Assembly (NCBI GenBank): GCA_963920575.1
Contig: OY986965.1
Coordinates: forward strand, 5,225,134-5,289,133
Direction of reading: 5' to 3'
DNA: 64,000 nucleotides
Origin: Narthecium ossifragum
Taxonomy: Eukaryota; Streptophyta; Magnoliopsida; Dioscoreales; Nartheciaceae
The position numbers were made by a program, and so were the translations under genes. The notes under the pieces are model-generated. The model had not been told where the DNA came from, did no database searches, and saw nothing but the letters and a program-made list of their open reading frames with translations. Below, piece by piece: positions 1 to 12,092 of this stretch (position 1 is the stretch's first letter; each line of letters begins with the position of its first letter).

Positions 1-257
1 TTATTTTTTCACCGAGCAAAAGAAAAATATTTTGAATCTTCTGTTGTAAAAATATGAAAAAAGATATAAATGTCGTATTCAAAATCTTTCTCCGAACGAG
101 TTTGAATTTGATTTAAACTGAATTAGTAGACAAATTAAAATGATTAAATTATAATTCTCGTTATTTCTTCAATGGGATGCATCTTGTGCGTGTAGATCCA
201 TTAATTGTATTGTCTAAAGGAGACGTGGGTGTTAGGGTGGTATGTATCGATGCAAGC
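1..257 (+). repeat. Remnant of GLP 3' flanking sequence
   Basis: No gene is visible. This AT-rich stretch is the reverse complement of the downstream flank found beside the minus-strand GLP copies, for example around 45.7-45.9 kb and 51.7-51.9 kb. It therefore belongs to a plus-strand GLP gene that would lie left of the window. The flank is interrupted at 258 by an LTR and resumes at 5011. Confidence 0.6.
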
Positions 258-3200
258 TGTAAGGGCTTTCTGGACTTCTATGTAAATTGATGGACTTTCG
301 CGTAATAAGGGAGTATTGCAGGGGTTTTCTGCAACAGTCCCCACCTAACCCAACTACCTCTCTTCTTCTCTCCTGATATTTTTTCCCCTCTCTTCATTCT
401 CACCTCACAACCGGACCGAGAGAGACAGAGAGCTCCAGAGAGATCCAGAGAGATCGGGAGAGAGAGAAGGGGGAAGGGAGAGGGAGTGGGAGGAGGAAGT
501 GGAGATCGCCGGCGCCGAAGTTAGAGAGGGAGAGAGATCATGTCACGCCCCGCCCCAACTAAATAGAAAATATCCCAAAGATTTATTTAAAATTTTGGCA
601 TGACCCTTGGGCATGGGGACGTGAGATCCCTATTACAACCTGTCAATTACTAATAAAACAAGATTTATATACATAATTTATCACATTCAATCACATCTAT
701 CAGGGACACATTCGCCCACTTACATTCATTCATCTCATTCATTTCATGTTTCATGTACATAGAATTAGTAGACATCAAAATACATGATATTACATCCCAA
801 ATTTACAATAATCAACCATTTTCAAGTTCCAACATATACATGCCTTTCATACATAAATAAAGAAGCCAAAATACAAAAATGACTCCTCTGCACAGTACAT
901 GATCTCCAAAGGATGCAGTGGTCTCAGGTCTACCTGCACCAAAAACCAAAAATCCAAACAATGAGCTCAAAAGCCCAGTAGGAGTCACCTGACACACTCT
1001 AGGACACTGGTGTACACCCACCTATCCTAGTATACTGCCCAAGTATGGTCTGGCTAGTATGGATAAGTCGCCGCGTCCGGCCATCAATGCTCGCCCATAC
1101 TCCTATAGACTCTATACCCAGCCCCAGTAAACTAGTATAGGTACAACATCCTATCAGATCCAATCCTCAAGTCATATCCTCAATCAAATCAAATCCTCAG
1201 ATTAGATCCTCAATCAGATCGAATCCTCAAATCAGATCTTTAATCAGATCAAAGTCCCCAGATGCAGTCATCAACTAGTCCCTAAACTCTGACTAGTCTA
1301 ACTACAGGACCTGACTAGACCCAATCATAATCCTAGTCCTATGACGGACCCGACATTCCTAGCATGTATGCACAAATCACATAAATAATCAATCAATCAA
1401 TATAGGAAAAGCTTAGCATAACATTCCATAGCATGATTAAGCAAGTACAGGGCTCAACTAGCCCAACACCTCATAACATAGCATACAACCATCATCACAG
1501 AGGTATAGTCATACAACATAGCATATACACAACATTGCATCACACATAATTATAACACAACATATAGCAAACAATCATACAATTTCCTAGGAGGTAACTC
1601 CTACCTCAAAAAGCAATTAAAAGGTGATTGACGTGAAATCCCTAAGCCTTGGGGTCCATGTCTCGCTCCGACCTCTGACCACCGCTCAAACGATCGCCTA
1701 AAACACAATAATCGATATTACAATCCATTAGAGCCATAAATAAATTAGTACTACTAGCATTAGATCGATCACGAAAAGCCGATCAAAGCGGCACGGAAAA
1801 CGACATAAACGGGCGTCAGAGGCTTAGCAGCACGTTAGCAAACAGCTAACAGGGCGTTGTTGCGTGCACAAGGCACTGTCCACAAGGCACTGACCCGTGC
1901 ACAGGGCACTGACCAGTGCACCAAGCAGACGTCGTGCACAGCGCACAACCTTCCTCCCCAAGGATCACCGGAGCTCCGTCGGATCTCCAAACAGGGTGCT
2001 CAAGCACCGAGGAGAAGTACTAGGGGAGAAGAAGGGAAGCCATCGCTATCCCTAGCAAGGTTCCCAAAGAGGTCGGCAGCCACGACTAGAGAAGGGCCGG
2101 CCGGAATCCTCACCGGAATCCATGGCCGGGAGAGGAAACAGGGCTGCCAACTTGGGAAAAAAAACCCCAGGGACAGGGGACGGCGTCGGGGTTCACCTCC
2201 ACCCTTTCCCGACGCTGCAGTCGCCGGGAAGAGGAGTGGCGTCAACTCCGACGTCGTCTCTGGCGACCCATCGCCGGAGAAACCCACAAAAGACCCAAAC
2301 CCGCCGGAAAACCCACCAACAAACTCGGAATCGAAGGAGAAAAGAACTGGAAGCTTACCTCAGTCGAGATCGGGAAGAAATCCGGCGAAGACCCACTGGA
2401 TCTTCGCTCCACAGCGAGCTCCACCTTCTTCCTCCCTTCCTTCTTCCTTCTCCGGCGCCGATCTCTCTTCCTCGCTGCCGATCTCGCCCTCTTTAGCTCC
2501 GGCGTCGGCGATCTCCTCCTCCACCCTCTCGATCTCTCCCTCCCCCTTCTCTCTAGATCTCTCTTGAACATCTCTCTCTCTCTTTCGGGTCAATGGAGAG
2601 TGAGGATGAAGAGAGAGGAAGGATCGGGAGAGAATAAGAGAAGTGGTGGGGTTAGGTGGGAATTTTGCAGAAAACCCCTCGCAAACCCCCTTATTATGGG
2701 AAAGTCCAATATTTTACATAAAAGCCTGGTTATTTACACTTCGGCCCTTACAGATCGTGAGAGAGGGAGCTGGAGAGGGAGGAAGAGGAGCAGAGAGGGT
2801 GAGATTGAGCAGCAGGGGCGATGGAGCTCGCCGGGGAGTGAACGTTCGTTGTGGCTCTCCATCGGAGTTCTTCCCAATCTCATCCAAGGTGAGCTTGTAT
2901 CTTTTCCCTCCTTCGATTCCGAGTTTTTGGTGGGTTTTTCGGGGTGTTTTGGGTTTTCGTGGGTTTCTCCGGCCATGGGTCGCCGGAGACGACGTCGGAG
3001 TTGACGCCGCTCCTCTTCCCGGCGACTGCAGTGTTGGGAAGGGGATGGCAGTGAACCCCGACGCCGTCCTCTCTCCGTCCCTGGAGTTTCCCAAGTTGGA
3101 AAATTCTGTTTTCCTCCCTCCCAGCCATGGATTCTGGCAATGATCTGGCCGGCCATTCTCTGGACGTGGCTGCGCGACCTTCTTGGGAATCTTGTGCTAG

Positions 3201-5010
3201 GGACAACACGCGGGTTCCTCTTCTCCCCTGGTGGTTTACCCGGTGCTTTAGCCCCTTTCTAATGGAGATCCGACGGACCTCTGGCGATCTTCTTGAGGAG
3301 GAAGATAGTGCTGCGCGTAGCAACCGCTTGGGTGCACTGGTCAGTGCCCTGTCCACGAAGAGCTGTTTGCTAACGTGCCCCCAAAGCCTCCTGACGCCTG
3401 TTTTCGCTGGTTTCCGTCCCGTTTCGACCAGCTTTTCGAGATCGATATGATGCTAGTAGTTTTAATTTCTTTATGGCTCTAACGAATCGTAATCTCGATT
3501 ATCGTGTTTTAGGCGATCATTTGAGCGGTGGTCAGGGGTCGGAGCAGGATGTGGACCCCCGGACGTAAGGAGCGCATTGATTGTTCTTTTGAGGTAGGAG
3601 TTACCTCTTAGGAATTGTATAAATTATGCTATGCTGTGTTGCTATGATGATTTATGTGATAGTGTGTTATTGTGTGTATGCAATCTGTTTGAGATGTGCT
3701 TATGATGAATTATGTTCCAGTTGGATTGTGAATTGCTAGGCTGGTTGAGTCCTCTTCTAACTGGACTGTGAATTGTTGGGCTGGTTAAGCCCTACATCTG
3801 CTAGATTATACTATGTATGCCAACATGCATGTTATGTTTTCCTTGTGCTGTGATGTCATACTATGAAAAGTCTATAGTTTACCTGATGTTATAACATGTT
3901 AGGGCTGGCAGAGCCTTATACTTACAATTAAGGGTATGTTATGCTACATAACTACCTGAAAATATGAGCTATGAATGAATGTTATGCATTATTTTGCCAT
4001 GTTATGATATGAGGTGTTGTTTATATTGTATGCGATAGTTTTATAATTATTGTTTAATTGTATTATTATACTGTGATGTTGTGTGACTTGTGCATACATG
4101 CTAGGAGTGTCAGTTTGGGTCTAGTCAAGTCCTGTAGCTAGACTGGTCTGAGTCTAGGAGCTGTATCGATGACTTGACGGATGGATTGAATCTTTATATG
4201 TTGATCGAGGAATTGATCTCATTTGAGGATCTGTCTTGAGGATGTGTTGCCTATACTAGTATATTGAGGTCTGTATAGAGTCTATAGGGGTCTGGGCGAG
4301 CATTGACGGTCGGACGCGGCGTCTGTGCATGTAAGACTTACCCAGACTAGCCAGACCATAATAGGATCAGTAAACTAGTATAGGATGTTGTACCTATACT
4401 AGTATACTAGGGCTGGGTATAGAGTCTATAGGGGTATGGGCGAGCAATGATGGTCGGACGCGGCGTCTGTGCATTTAAGACTTACCCATATTAGCCAGAC
4501 CATACTTGGGCAGTATACTAGGATAGGTGGGTGTACACCAGTGTCCTAGAGTGTCGTCAGGTGACTTCTACTGGGCTTTCGAGCTCATGTCTTGAGTTTT
4601 TGTGCAGGTAGGCCCGAGACCACCATATGACATTGGGATGATGTATAGTGACGAGGCGTTCATTTATTTTGATATGATTGAGTGTTAGTTTTTAGTAGGT
4701 GGAAAGATGAGAGTTGTATCTCAATTTCAATTGTACTCTATCTTAACTCTCAATTTATATAATTGGCGTTTTGTATATTACAGTCTCGTGGCCAAATTAT
4801 GTATTTGATGACTATAATGTTATGTACATAAATGAATGAATGTAGGTGGGCGAGTGTGTCCCAAATAGTTGTGATTAAATGTTGTAAATTATGTATTATT
4901 AGTGATTGACAGGTTGTAAATGTGAACTCACGCGTCCGTGCACAAGAGTCATGCCGAAAATTTGATTAATCTTTGAGATATTTTGTTTTTATTTGGGGCG
5001 GGGCGTGACA
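258..5010 (+). mobile_element. Ty3/gypsy-type solo LTR, split by a nested LTR
   Basis: The LTR starts with TGTAAGGGC and ends with GGGGCGGGGCGTGACA, the same terminus as the LTR that precedes a tRNA-Met primer site at 39978. It is about 2.54 kb once the nested element at 541-2752 is removed. No primer site or coding region follows, so it is a solo LTR. The bases on either side, caagc and cttag, do not form a clean target duplication, so a small deletion or inter-element recombination is possible. It interrupts GLP 3' flank sequence. Its interior contains two copies of a unit of roughly 140 bp near 4.25-4.5 kb. Confidence 0.75.
541..2752 (-). mobile_element. Nested solo LTR, opposite orientation
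   Basis: Read on the minus strand it starts TGTAAGGGCC at 2752 and ends in GTGACA at 541, and it is 2212 bp long. It sits inside the LTR at 258-5010 and belongs to the same family. The flanking pentamers are gatca (536-540) and gatcg (2753-2757), a target duplication with one mismatch. Only one copy of the internal unit of about 140 bp is present. The open frames inside it are low-complexity Arg/Ser-rich and do not look like genes. Confidence 0.8.
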
Positions 5011-5830
5011 CTTAGAGTCGGCTATTGCTATGGCTTCGTTAGGCTTTTCTTAGTTTTGTTGGTGTTTTGGCGATTTGTTTGGTTGTAATTTTTATGGTGT
5101 TTAGGATCCTGTAATTTTATTTTCTCAAGAATTGATGCCTTTTGGCTCAATTCTTCAGGGATAAAAAAAGCAAGCAGTTAAGTAGGCAAAGCGCAGATAG
5201 ATACGCTGCTTCTCTGTTTGCGAGTAAGCTTTTGATCAAAGCCCAAAAACAAAGCTCATTTCTATCCTTAATTCCTTTTTGATACTTACAACTGATTTAT
5301 CGGTTTTGTTCATACTTATATACAATACTATATAAACCAATATACTAATATATTTATAGTGGAATAGTTGAGCAATATTATAATATAGGCTCTATAAAGT
5401 TAATTGTTATGATATGGAAAATAAAATAAATAAGTATAATTAAGTTGTATCAAACTGGAAATAAGTTTTACTTGTATATCATAAGAGGAGAGCAAACACT
5501 ACATACACATAGGTTAGAAATAAAATATATTTATATACAACTTTAAACTTTCAAGCATGGTCAAGTTGATACCGATCGACCTCAGTCTAATTTGTTATCA
5601 TTATTGAATGACTTGAGCCGTCATCAAACGAGCCCGCAAATTGTTGCTCCAACTCGAGCAGTTATCGAGTTGGAGCCCGCATCGAGCAAGTCATTATGGA
5701 GCTCATAATTGAGCCCATATCAAGCAATTTTTGAGTTACAAACTGGATTGACTGTCCTACGAGTTTAGGTTTAGGCAACTTCCTACCTATGATATATGAG
5801 AAATCGTTGGTGGATTATAACTACGCCAAC
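5011..5830. repeat. GLP 3' flank sequence, reverse orientation
   Basis: No gene is visible. This is the reverse complement of the flank downstream of the minus-strand GLP copies, for example 57.0-57.6 kb and 45.05-45.6 kb. It continues the sequence interrupted at 257. Part of it, about 5.66-5.83 kb, is locally duplicated at 6.60-6.74 kb. Confidence 0.6.
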
Positions 5831-6586
5831 CAGAGCCGGCCCTAATGCAAACTGGGGCTCTAAGCGAAAACATCAATCGGGGCCCTCGCAAAATTAATAC
5901 TAAATAAAATAAAGTAATTACTATGTTTATTTTTTAAAAAATATTCTAAATTGTTGAATTGTTAATGAAGTTTTATATTTTTTATATTATATCATAAACT
6001 GGAGCAACAATTTGCCAAGTTTCAAAAAGAACAGTCGAGTAACAACGTGAAATCAAAAGATAATGGGAAGATAGATGGGCATGCATGTATTGAGTGTAGA
6101 AAATAGGTTCAAGACATAATGGAGATGGAGAGATTGAAACATATATTTTGAGGATAAGTAAGACGGTAAAAAGATTGATCGTAGAGAATTAATAGAAAAG
6201 TAAAAAGATGACAAAATAGGCTAAATAATCAAATTGCTCTAAACTTGTCACAAATCATCATTTATTTCTTAATTTTTTTTAGAACATCGTTTAACAGATG
6301 CGTTAAATTAGCTATTAACTTTTGGAACAATCAACATAAACCTTATGGGCCCCACTTTCTAATTTAGGGTTTGAGAGCTATTAAGCATGCCTTAAATTTC
6401 ATATTAGCGTTTGTGGCATTAAATTTGGAAGCCCTTTGTTTAACTTGGAATGTTGTGCAGTAGATTAAACATGTTATTAAAGTTATAATTAATGTTTGAA
6501 TTGATTAAATCCTTGTATTTGGGGGCCCTCTTCTAACCCGGGCCCTAGGCGACTGCCTAAGTGGCCTTATGGTTGGGCCGGCCGTG
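5831..6586. mobile_element. Non-autonomous hAT element (MITE)
   Basis: The ends are imperfect terminal inverted repeats, with CAGAGCCGGCCC on the left and CACGGCCGGCCC read from the right. They are flanked by a perfect 8-bp duplication, acgccaac, at 5823-5830 and 6587-6594. An 8-bp duplication with this terminus type is characteristic of hAT elements. The 756-bp interior is AT-rich and has no coding potential. Confidence 0.85.
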
Positions 6587-6744
6587 ACGCCAACAAACAT
6601 CAATCAAGTCATTATGGAGGTCAAAATTGAGCCCATATCAAGCGATTTTTGAGTTACAAGCTGGATGGACGGTCCTATCATGAGTTTAGGTTCAGGGAAG
6701 TTCCTACATACATGGTGATATATGAGAAATCGTTGGTCCGTGTT

Positions 6745-6807
6745 CAATTTTGCTAGAGGCCAGGGTCTTGCAAGGGCCTTGCAAGGCCCTGGCCTCTAGC
6801 AAAATTG
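6745..6807. repeat. 30-bp inverted repeat hairpin
   Basis: The left arm (6745-6774) and right arm (6778-6807) are reverse complements with one mismatch, separated by 3 bp. The sequence would fold into an almost perfect hairpin. The related copy at about 5.81 kb lacks it, so it is an insertion in duplicated flank DNA. It could be a tiny foldback element or a deletion remnant of a larger inverted-repeat element. No coding content is present. Confidence 0.8.
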
Positions 6808-7519
6808 ATTATAACTACGCCAACAAAAGATGCGGATATGAACCACTTTCTTTGGGCTGACAAATCAGCCATGCAATCATTGTACGACGGTCACCGGCTC
6901 GATCTATGCTACATATATTGGTGTTCATATCATTTCTAGCTAGTTGTGTACGTCATGCTACTATTGTTCTTTGATATCTATAGCTAAAAAAGGTGTATAT
7001 AAAGATGGACTTTAGCATGGATTAATTGCCTAGAAGGCCTTCCGGTTATCCCTATTAGCACACCGAGACCCCACCCTTAATATTTTATAGATTTGGATCC
7101 CAAATCATCTAAATTCCAAAATTGCCTTTCCATTGACCCGACATTAATGGCCATAAATGACCATGGATGACCATGCATCCGATTCAATAGCCATCCTAGG
7201 CATTTCGAGAGCATATGGTAGTGGCCACGTGGCGTGTTTTCATTCATCCACGTAAGATTTAAATATTAAAAAAAAACATCCCGTCGACGTGAGAGGAGAG
7301 GCTGTCACTCACTCACGCCTCCTCCTCCTTCCTGACAGTAGAAGCTTCTCCCCGCCAAAATTCTTGCCGGTACTTACACCTTCACCTGCTTCATCACCTT
7401 CCCATGGTCATCTCCATCTCCCCTTCACCTGCTTCACTTGCATGACTGTCTTCTCCCTTGGAGGAAGACATGGATGTGGAGATGAGAAGCATTGAGCTAC
7501 ATCTCCACTACAATCAGTA

Positions 7520-7935
7520 TGACACATATTAATGGGTATAAACAATGACACGATGTTAACAACGAGCATAAAAGGTGCGCAACACAGCAGGTAAAACAAT
7601 GCATGAAACAAAATAACATGACTGAATATCATCGGGTATAAACATATGCCCGATGTTAACAATGAGCATAAAACAGTATATGCAGTAGGGCAGGTAGAAA
7701 AATAACGAGAACAAAATACCAGCACATATCATCGGGTATGTAAAATATACCCAATGATAACAACGAGTATAAGTACTCCATATAGCATGGAGAAAATTAG
7801 CGAGCACAAAAGACGAGTTAATATCATCGGGTATAAAACGATATCCGATGTTAACACGGAGCATAAAAGGTCCGCAAAACAGCAGGTAGAAAAATGGTGA
7901 TCACAAAATATCAGGAGTTAATATCATCGGGCCGT
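7520..7935. repeat. Tandem repeat, about 98-bp period, inside MULE
   Basis: Four to five copies of a unit containing atcatcgggtat and ccgatgttaac recur near 7522, 7628, 7727, 7822 and 7922. Spacing is about 95-106 bp. Each unit carries short internal inverted motifs (atcgggta and cccgatg). Confidence 0.75.
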
Positions 7936-8036
7936 AGGGTATGGCGACCGCCGGAGAAGACTTGGAAACACCGTCAGAGAAACGTAGGGGGGTTTGAAGG
8001 ATCGGGAGAAGAAACACCGAGTTAGAAATAAGAGGC

Positions 8037-8190
8037 TTGTTTTTACGGGTAGGATTTAATACACGTGGTTGTTTTTATGGGTAGGATTTAATACCCATGG
8101 TTGTTTTTACGGGTAGGATTTAATACCCTTTGTTGTTTTTATGGGTAGGATTTAATACCCATGGTTGTTTTTATGGGTAAGATTTAAGTC
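8037..8190. repeat. Tandem repeat, about 32-bp period, inside MULE
   Basis: Five copies of a unit starting ttgtttttacgggtagg or its atggg variant begin near 8037, 8069, 8100, 8132 and 8165. The array lies just inside the right terminal inverted repeat of the MULE. Confidence 0.8.
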
Positions 8191-8524
8191 CGGTTTTGAC
8201 GCGAGGGGCAGCCACATCACATCATCTTGTCGCGTTTTCACTGACGCACCGTACATCCAGCGAATGCAAGCACACAACGTGGCCACAAACACAAGCTCTC
8301 GAGTGCGTCTCGAGTCTCGCGCCAGTTCAAATGCTACGACAGCTATTGAATAGGATGCATGGCCATCCTTGGCCATTTATGGCCATTAATGCCGGGTCAA
8401 TCGAAGGGCAATTTTGGGATTTAGATAATTTGCGGTCCGAATATATAAAATATTAGGGGGTGGGGTCTCGGTCTACTAATAGGAATGATCGGGGGGCCTT
8501 TTAGGCAATTAATCCCTTTAGCAG

Positions 8525-9091
8525 TTGTACGTGGATTTGGCATTGTTACTAATTAATTAAATAGTTTTTTTCCTCCTTAAACTTGGTCAAAGGGGGCAAA
8601 ACGCTAGCAAAAGGTCATAAGTCAAAGCACTCTAAATATATATTTAGTTATTAAAACAAATTCATCATCCCAATATACTGCAATGAAACGTGGAGGTTGT
8701 GTAATATACACTTAATATGCTTATAACATGTTTGTTGAAATATTTCTATCACAAGACACTCCGATATGAGTGTGTCAAAGGTGGTGCCGTCTTTCATGAG
8801 ACTTAGGCTTGGTCTCTAAAGGACTCATGAAATCAGGAAATTGACACAAAGCCATTCCACGTGTCAACTTCATGAGCTTCCTAAAGAGAAGAAAAGATAT
8901 GTGTACCGTATGTCCAGCTAATCAAATATGATCGCAAGTTCAAAGCTTAGTCTACTATATCATCCTCTTTAGCTTTGATGTATTTTTACTAAGTGAAGGT
9001 TCAAATCCACAAGATACCTTCATTTATGCATAGACTTTCCTATACTGGCAATGTTTTATTCGTTTTTTATATTTTGAAAATGGTGGGGGAT
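8525..9091 (+). mobile_element. Ty1/copia-like internal 3' fragment and GLP-unit flank
   Basis: No intact gene is present. The sequence matches, in reverse, 49.79-50.05 kb and 25.27-25.54 kb in the minus-strand GLP units. It ends in a purine tract, tggtggggga, immediately before a TG-initiated LTR. That is the expected polypurine tract position at the 3' end of a copia element. Confidence 0.5.
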
Positions 9092-9745
9092 TGTTGAAGT
9101 TTTTCAAAATAAAATATGACTTTTAGTTAATAGACACATATTCATGATGCTTCCATTCAGAAAAAGACACCTATTCATAAGGTTTTGTTTCATATGAAAA
9201 GACAACTTTTCATGAAACACATATTCATGAAGAGGCACATATCCACAAGCATCTCTTCATGTTTAAATTAATATGAAAAAATTTGTTTTCAATTGGCTTC
9301 ATGTATATTAAAAACATCAAGAAGTGAAAAGGCACTTCTTCATGTGGCAACTACCTCCTTCTATATATATACCCCTCATGTCAAATCTGAAAATACCTAT
9401 CCAAAATTCACCATCTTTTTCTCTCTTGCTCTCTTTGAAGGTTTTCAGGCTCTCAATTGCTGGAATAGTTTTCTCAATTAATGGAGTTAGGCTTTGACTT
9501 CATTAGTGTATAACGCCGTCAAATATCGATTCATGATCGAGCTTCATTGTATCATGGAGGCGAATTTGCTACAACCCTGGTGCGCATCACTAGATCCTTA
9601 GAGATGGAGGCAAATATCGTTCTAAGGAAAGCAACGACGTAACACGCCTTGAATCATCTTCTCTGCATCGACATTAATGCTCGAGTTTCTTCTCTGAATA
9701 CCTTCTTATACAAGGAGATCCACACCGATGAATTCATCTCCAACA
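9092..9745 (+). mobile_element. Ty1/copia-like 3' LTR
   Basis: The segment starts TGTTGAAG directly after a polypurine tract and ends CTCCAACA, giving TG...CA termini over about 654 bp. Truncated reverse copies of its first part occur at about 24.99-25.27 kb and 48.1-48.33 kb. No 5' LTR or pol remains nearby, so this is an element remnant. Confidence 0.6.
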
Positions 9746-9790
9746 CTAACTAGTACCTCATCATCGATCCAGCCAATCTGCATATCTTCA

Positions 9791-9859
<69 letters not shown>

Positions 9860-10150
9860 AATTGCATTGCTACACTAATTAATGCCTAATCCAAATTAAT
9901 GTAGTCATCACAAACATGAAACACGTACAAAGAAGAATACAAGAGAATCAATTATTTTCGGAGAAAAATAATTCATTAGAATTTCTCCAATTCCCTTTTA
10001 AAGGTGAAATTTATGCAGATTAGGAGTTTGGCTAGTCAGGAAAAAAGATTTGTATTATAAGTGTTTCTCTCCAACTATCTTTAGAAGGAAAACCTGTCTA
10101 TTTTCTAGTGTTTGCTCAATCGAAGGGAACACAAAGAAATAGGCTAGCTT
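9746..10150. other. Unassigned AT-rich sequence with (TA)n tract
   Basis: A TA dinucleotide microsatellite runs from about 9795 to 9857. The remaining 300 bp show no gene, terminal repeat or motif that I recognise. Confidence 0.6.
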
Positions 10151-10986
10151 GTTTACGCTTGTTCAACTTGATCTGTGATGATGACATCGAAGGTGCCATG
10201 TAAGGTTATTCAGCGTATGGAGCATATTTGTAGAGGTTTCTTATGGCAAAATAGAAGATCATGCCTTGGGTTAGTGGCCTTAAGTGAGGTTTGCAAGCCT
10301 AAGGAGATTGGTGGCTTGGGTGTGAAGGATTTCTCCTTGTGGCAGCAAGCACTGAAGTTGAAGCATGTTGAAACCCTGCTCTCTAACAAAGATACGGTGT
10401 GGACCGGAGTTGTTGCTACCAAATATAAGTGGGAAGGTCTACTTCAAAGTCATAGAGGCAGGGCATCGATTCATTGGAAGATGCTTTGTAGTGCAGTTGA
10501 GTACTGGGTTTAATTTGGGTATGTGGGAAGGATAGTAATGTTAAAGTGACGGAGGATCACTGGATCCTAGATGAACCGCTGACCTTGAAACCCACGATGG
10601 TTGCAGAGGATCGAGAAGAGCATTTGAAGGTTAAGGACTTGATCACTGAATAGGGTTGGAAGAGGGAGATTCTGCAGGAGTTGTTCGGTCAAGAGATTGT
10701 CAGTATGATTGAAGTTTTGCCAATTGATCTTCATGGAAGATGTTGTCAAGCTCACTGGGTTTATAGTTGGGATGACATGCGTGTCAGCTTCTTGGGCTTA
10801 TCTTCTGCTGTCTAAAAGGCTTAAACACAATTGGGCTCATGAGGAGGAGTTTAACTGGAACAGTCAGTGGCGTCTACCAGTTGGAGCAAGGATCAAACAA
10901 TTCCTATGGAAAGCTTTGAAAGGAAGATTGCCGGTGTGAGAGTTTCTGTGGAGGTATTGCTCTGCTCCTGATATGTTGTGTCCTAA
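10151..10986 (+). pseudogene. LINE fragment: RT C-terminus and zinc-binding region
   Basis: Broken frames encode residues typical of plant non-LTR retrotransposons. One piece around 10175-10513 contains HICRGFLW and KEIGGLGVKDF, from the region after the reverse transcriptase. A second around 10709-10939 contains RIKQFLWKALKGRLPV, the start of the zf-RVT domain. An in-frame stop near 10512 and frame changes show that it is dead. The LINE is interrupted by a MITE at 10987 and continues at 11388. The RT catalytic core and endonuclease are missing. Confidence 0.75.
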
Positions 10987-11384
10987 CGGCACGTTTGGTT
11001 CGCACGAAGAATGGGGGACGGATTGGGAATGAAAGCCGGAATGGAATTCAGATGGGAATGAAGAGTGGAGTGAGAATGATGCGCAATGTTTAGTTCGCAT
11101 AAGAAATGGGATTATAAATCATGCTTGAAAGTGTTTGGTACATAAATATAAGTGTGGGAATGGAATGAGAATAGTATATAAACAACCAAATTAATTTATA
11201 ACCGTCATTCTATCAGGAATGGAATGTGGGAGTCCAAGCTATTAGATGGGATGACCTCATTCCCAACTTGTCAGGAATGAAGCATTCCATTCCCAACTTT
11301 AATGTCTAACCAAACAACGGAATGGGCTTTGACCGGGGATTTGACCATTCCATTCTCGACGGTTATGTCCAACCAAACGCGCCG
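10987..11384. mobile_element. PIF/Harbinger (Tourist-like) MITE in LINE
   Basis: The terminal inverted repeats read CGGCACGTTTGGTT on the left and CGGCGCGTTTGGTT from the right. They are flanked by TAA at 10984-10986 and 11385-11387, the three-base duplication of Harbinger-type elements. The element is 398 bp with no coding capacity. Orthologous insertions, in reverse, lie at 44555-44945 and 59159-59549 with TTA flanks. Confidence 0.85.
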
Positions 11385-11387
11385 TAA

Positions 11388-12092
11388 GTGTTGAACCCAT
11401 CTGGAAACTCTGGAGCACACACTCTATGATTTTAGCTATGTTCGTTCAGTTATAGGTTGGTTGTTAGTGAAGTTGGGCATTGGGGAGTGCGACTGGAATA
11501 GAGGACATTTGATAAACATGATTGCTAGGTCTTCGTCTCAGCTCGGGGTCTTGAAACCGAAAGCTTATCAGTGCTACGGGCAACAGAAGGGTGTTGATGG
11601 AGATGGGGAGTTGCCGGAGGTGATAGCTAAAACGGTAAAACGATTAGCAAAGGACTGTTCATAATGTGTGGGTGTTTCAAGTTGATGCCGCGCAGGAGAT
11701 TGGTAATGGCGTTGCGGCTGTGGCTGTTGTGGAGCTTAGTATGCAAGGAGTGTGCTCGTGGGCTAAAGGAGAGAGGACCCTAGTGGGTATATAGTGTCGT
11801 TGAGGCTGAGGCAACTGCTATGTTAAAAGCTCTGGAGTGGGCTATGGCTCGGCAGCGGGTGAAGATTGTGGTTGAATAATATGTCCAAGAGGTGGTTGAT
11901 GTGATTAATGGGATTAAGTTGTGGCCTCCACAATTAGACAAGCTGGTTAAGCAAGTGTGGCAACTTGCTTTAGGATTCGAATCAGTTTTGTTTTTGCTCA
12001 TACCTAGGACTGCAAATGTTACTGCTGATAGCATTGCCAAGAGGTGCAAGTTTGGTTTCACCAGTTTTGGGTGGCATTGTGAGGAGGGGGCT
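11388..12092 (+). pseudogene. LINE fragment: zf-RVT tail and RNase H domain
   Basis: This continues the LINE after the MITE. The 11892-12095 frame encodes an RVT_3-type RNase H C-terminal region, with LWPPQLDKLVKQVWQLAL and IPRTANVTADSIAK. Upstream parts around 11660-11890 carry the rest of the domain in broken frames with several stops. Reverse copies of the last 150 bp lie upstream of GLP genes at about 24.85-24.98, 47.94-48.08 and 62.55-62.69 kb. Confidence 0.75.

Larger units (their letters stand above)
7019..8515. mobile_element. Non-autonomous Mutator-like element (MULE)
   Basis: Long terminal inverted repeats of about 170 bp begin GGATTAATTGCC at the left and match the reverse complement of roughly 8350-8515. 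The flanks are a 9-bp duplication with one mismatch, ctttagcat (7010-7018) and ctttagcag (8516-8524), which is the Mutator signature. The 1497-bp element encodes no transposase. Its interior has a GC-rich segment (7280-7500) and two tandem arrays. Whether the GC-rich part is a captured gene fragment cannot be told by eye. Confidence 0.85.

Noticed and set aside
1857..3450. Many overlapping Arg/Ser/Pro-rich frames in LTRs
   Set aside because: They lie in GA/CT-rich LTR sequence, occur on both strands in several frames, and are not conserved between LTR copies.
7520..7935. CRISPR-like regular spacing
   Set aside because: Units are about 98 bp and fully repeated without unique spacers, inside a plant MULE.
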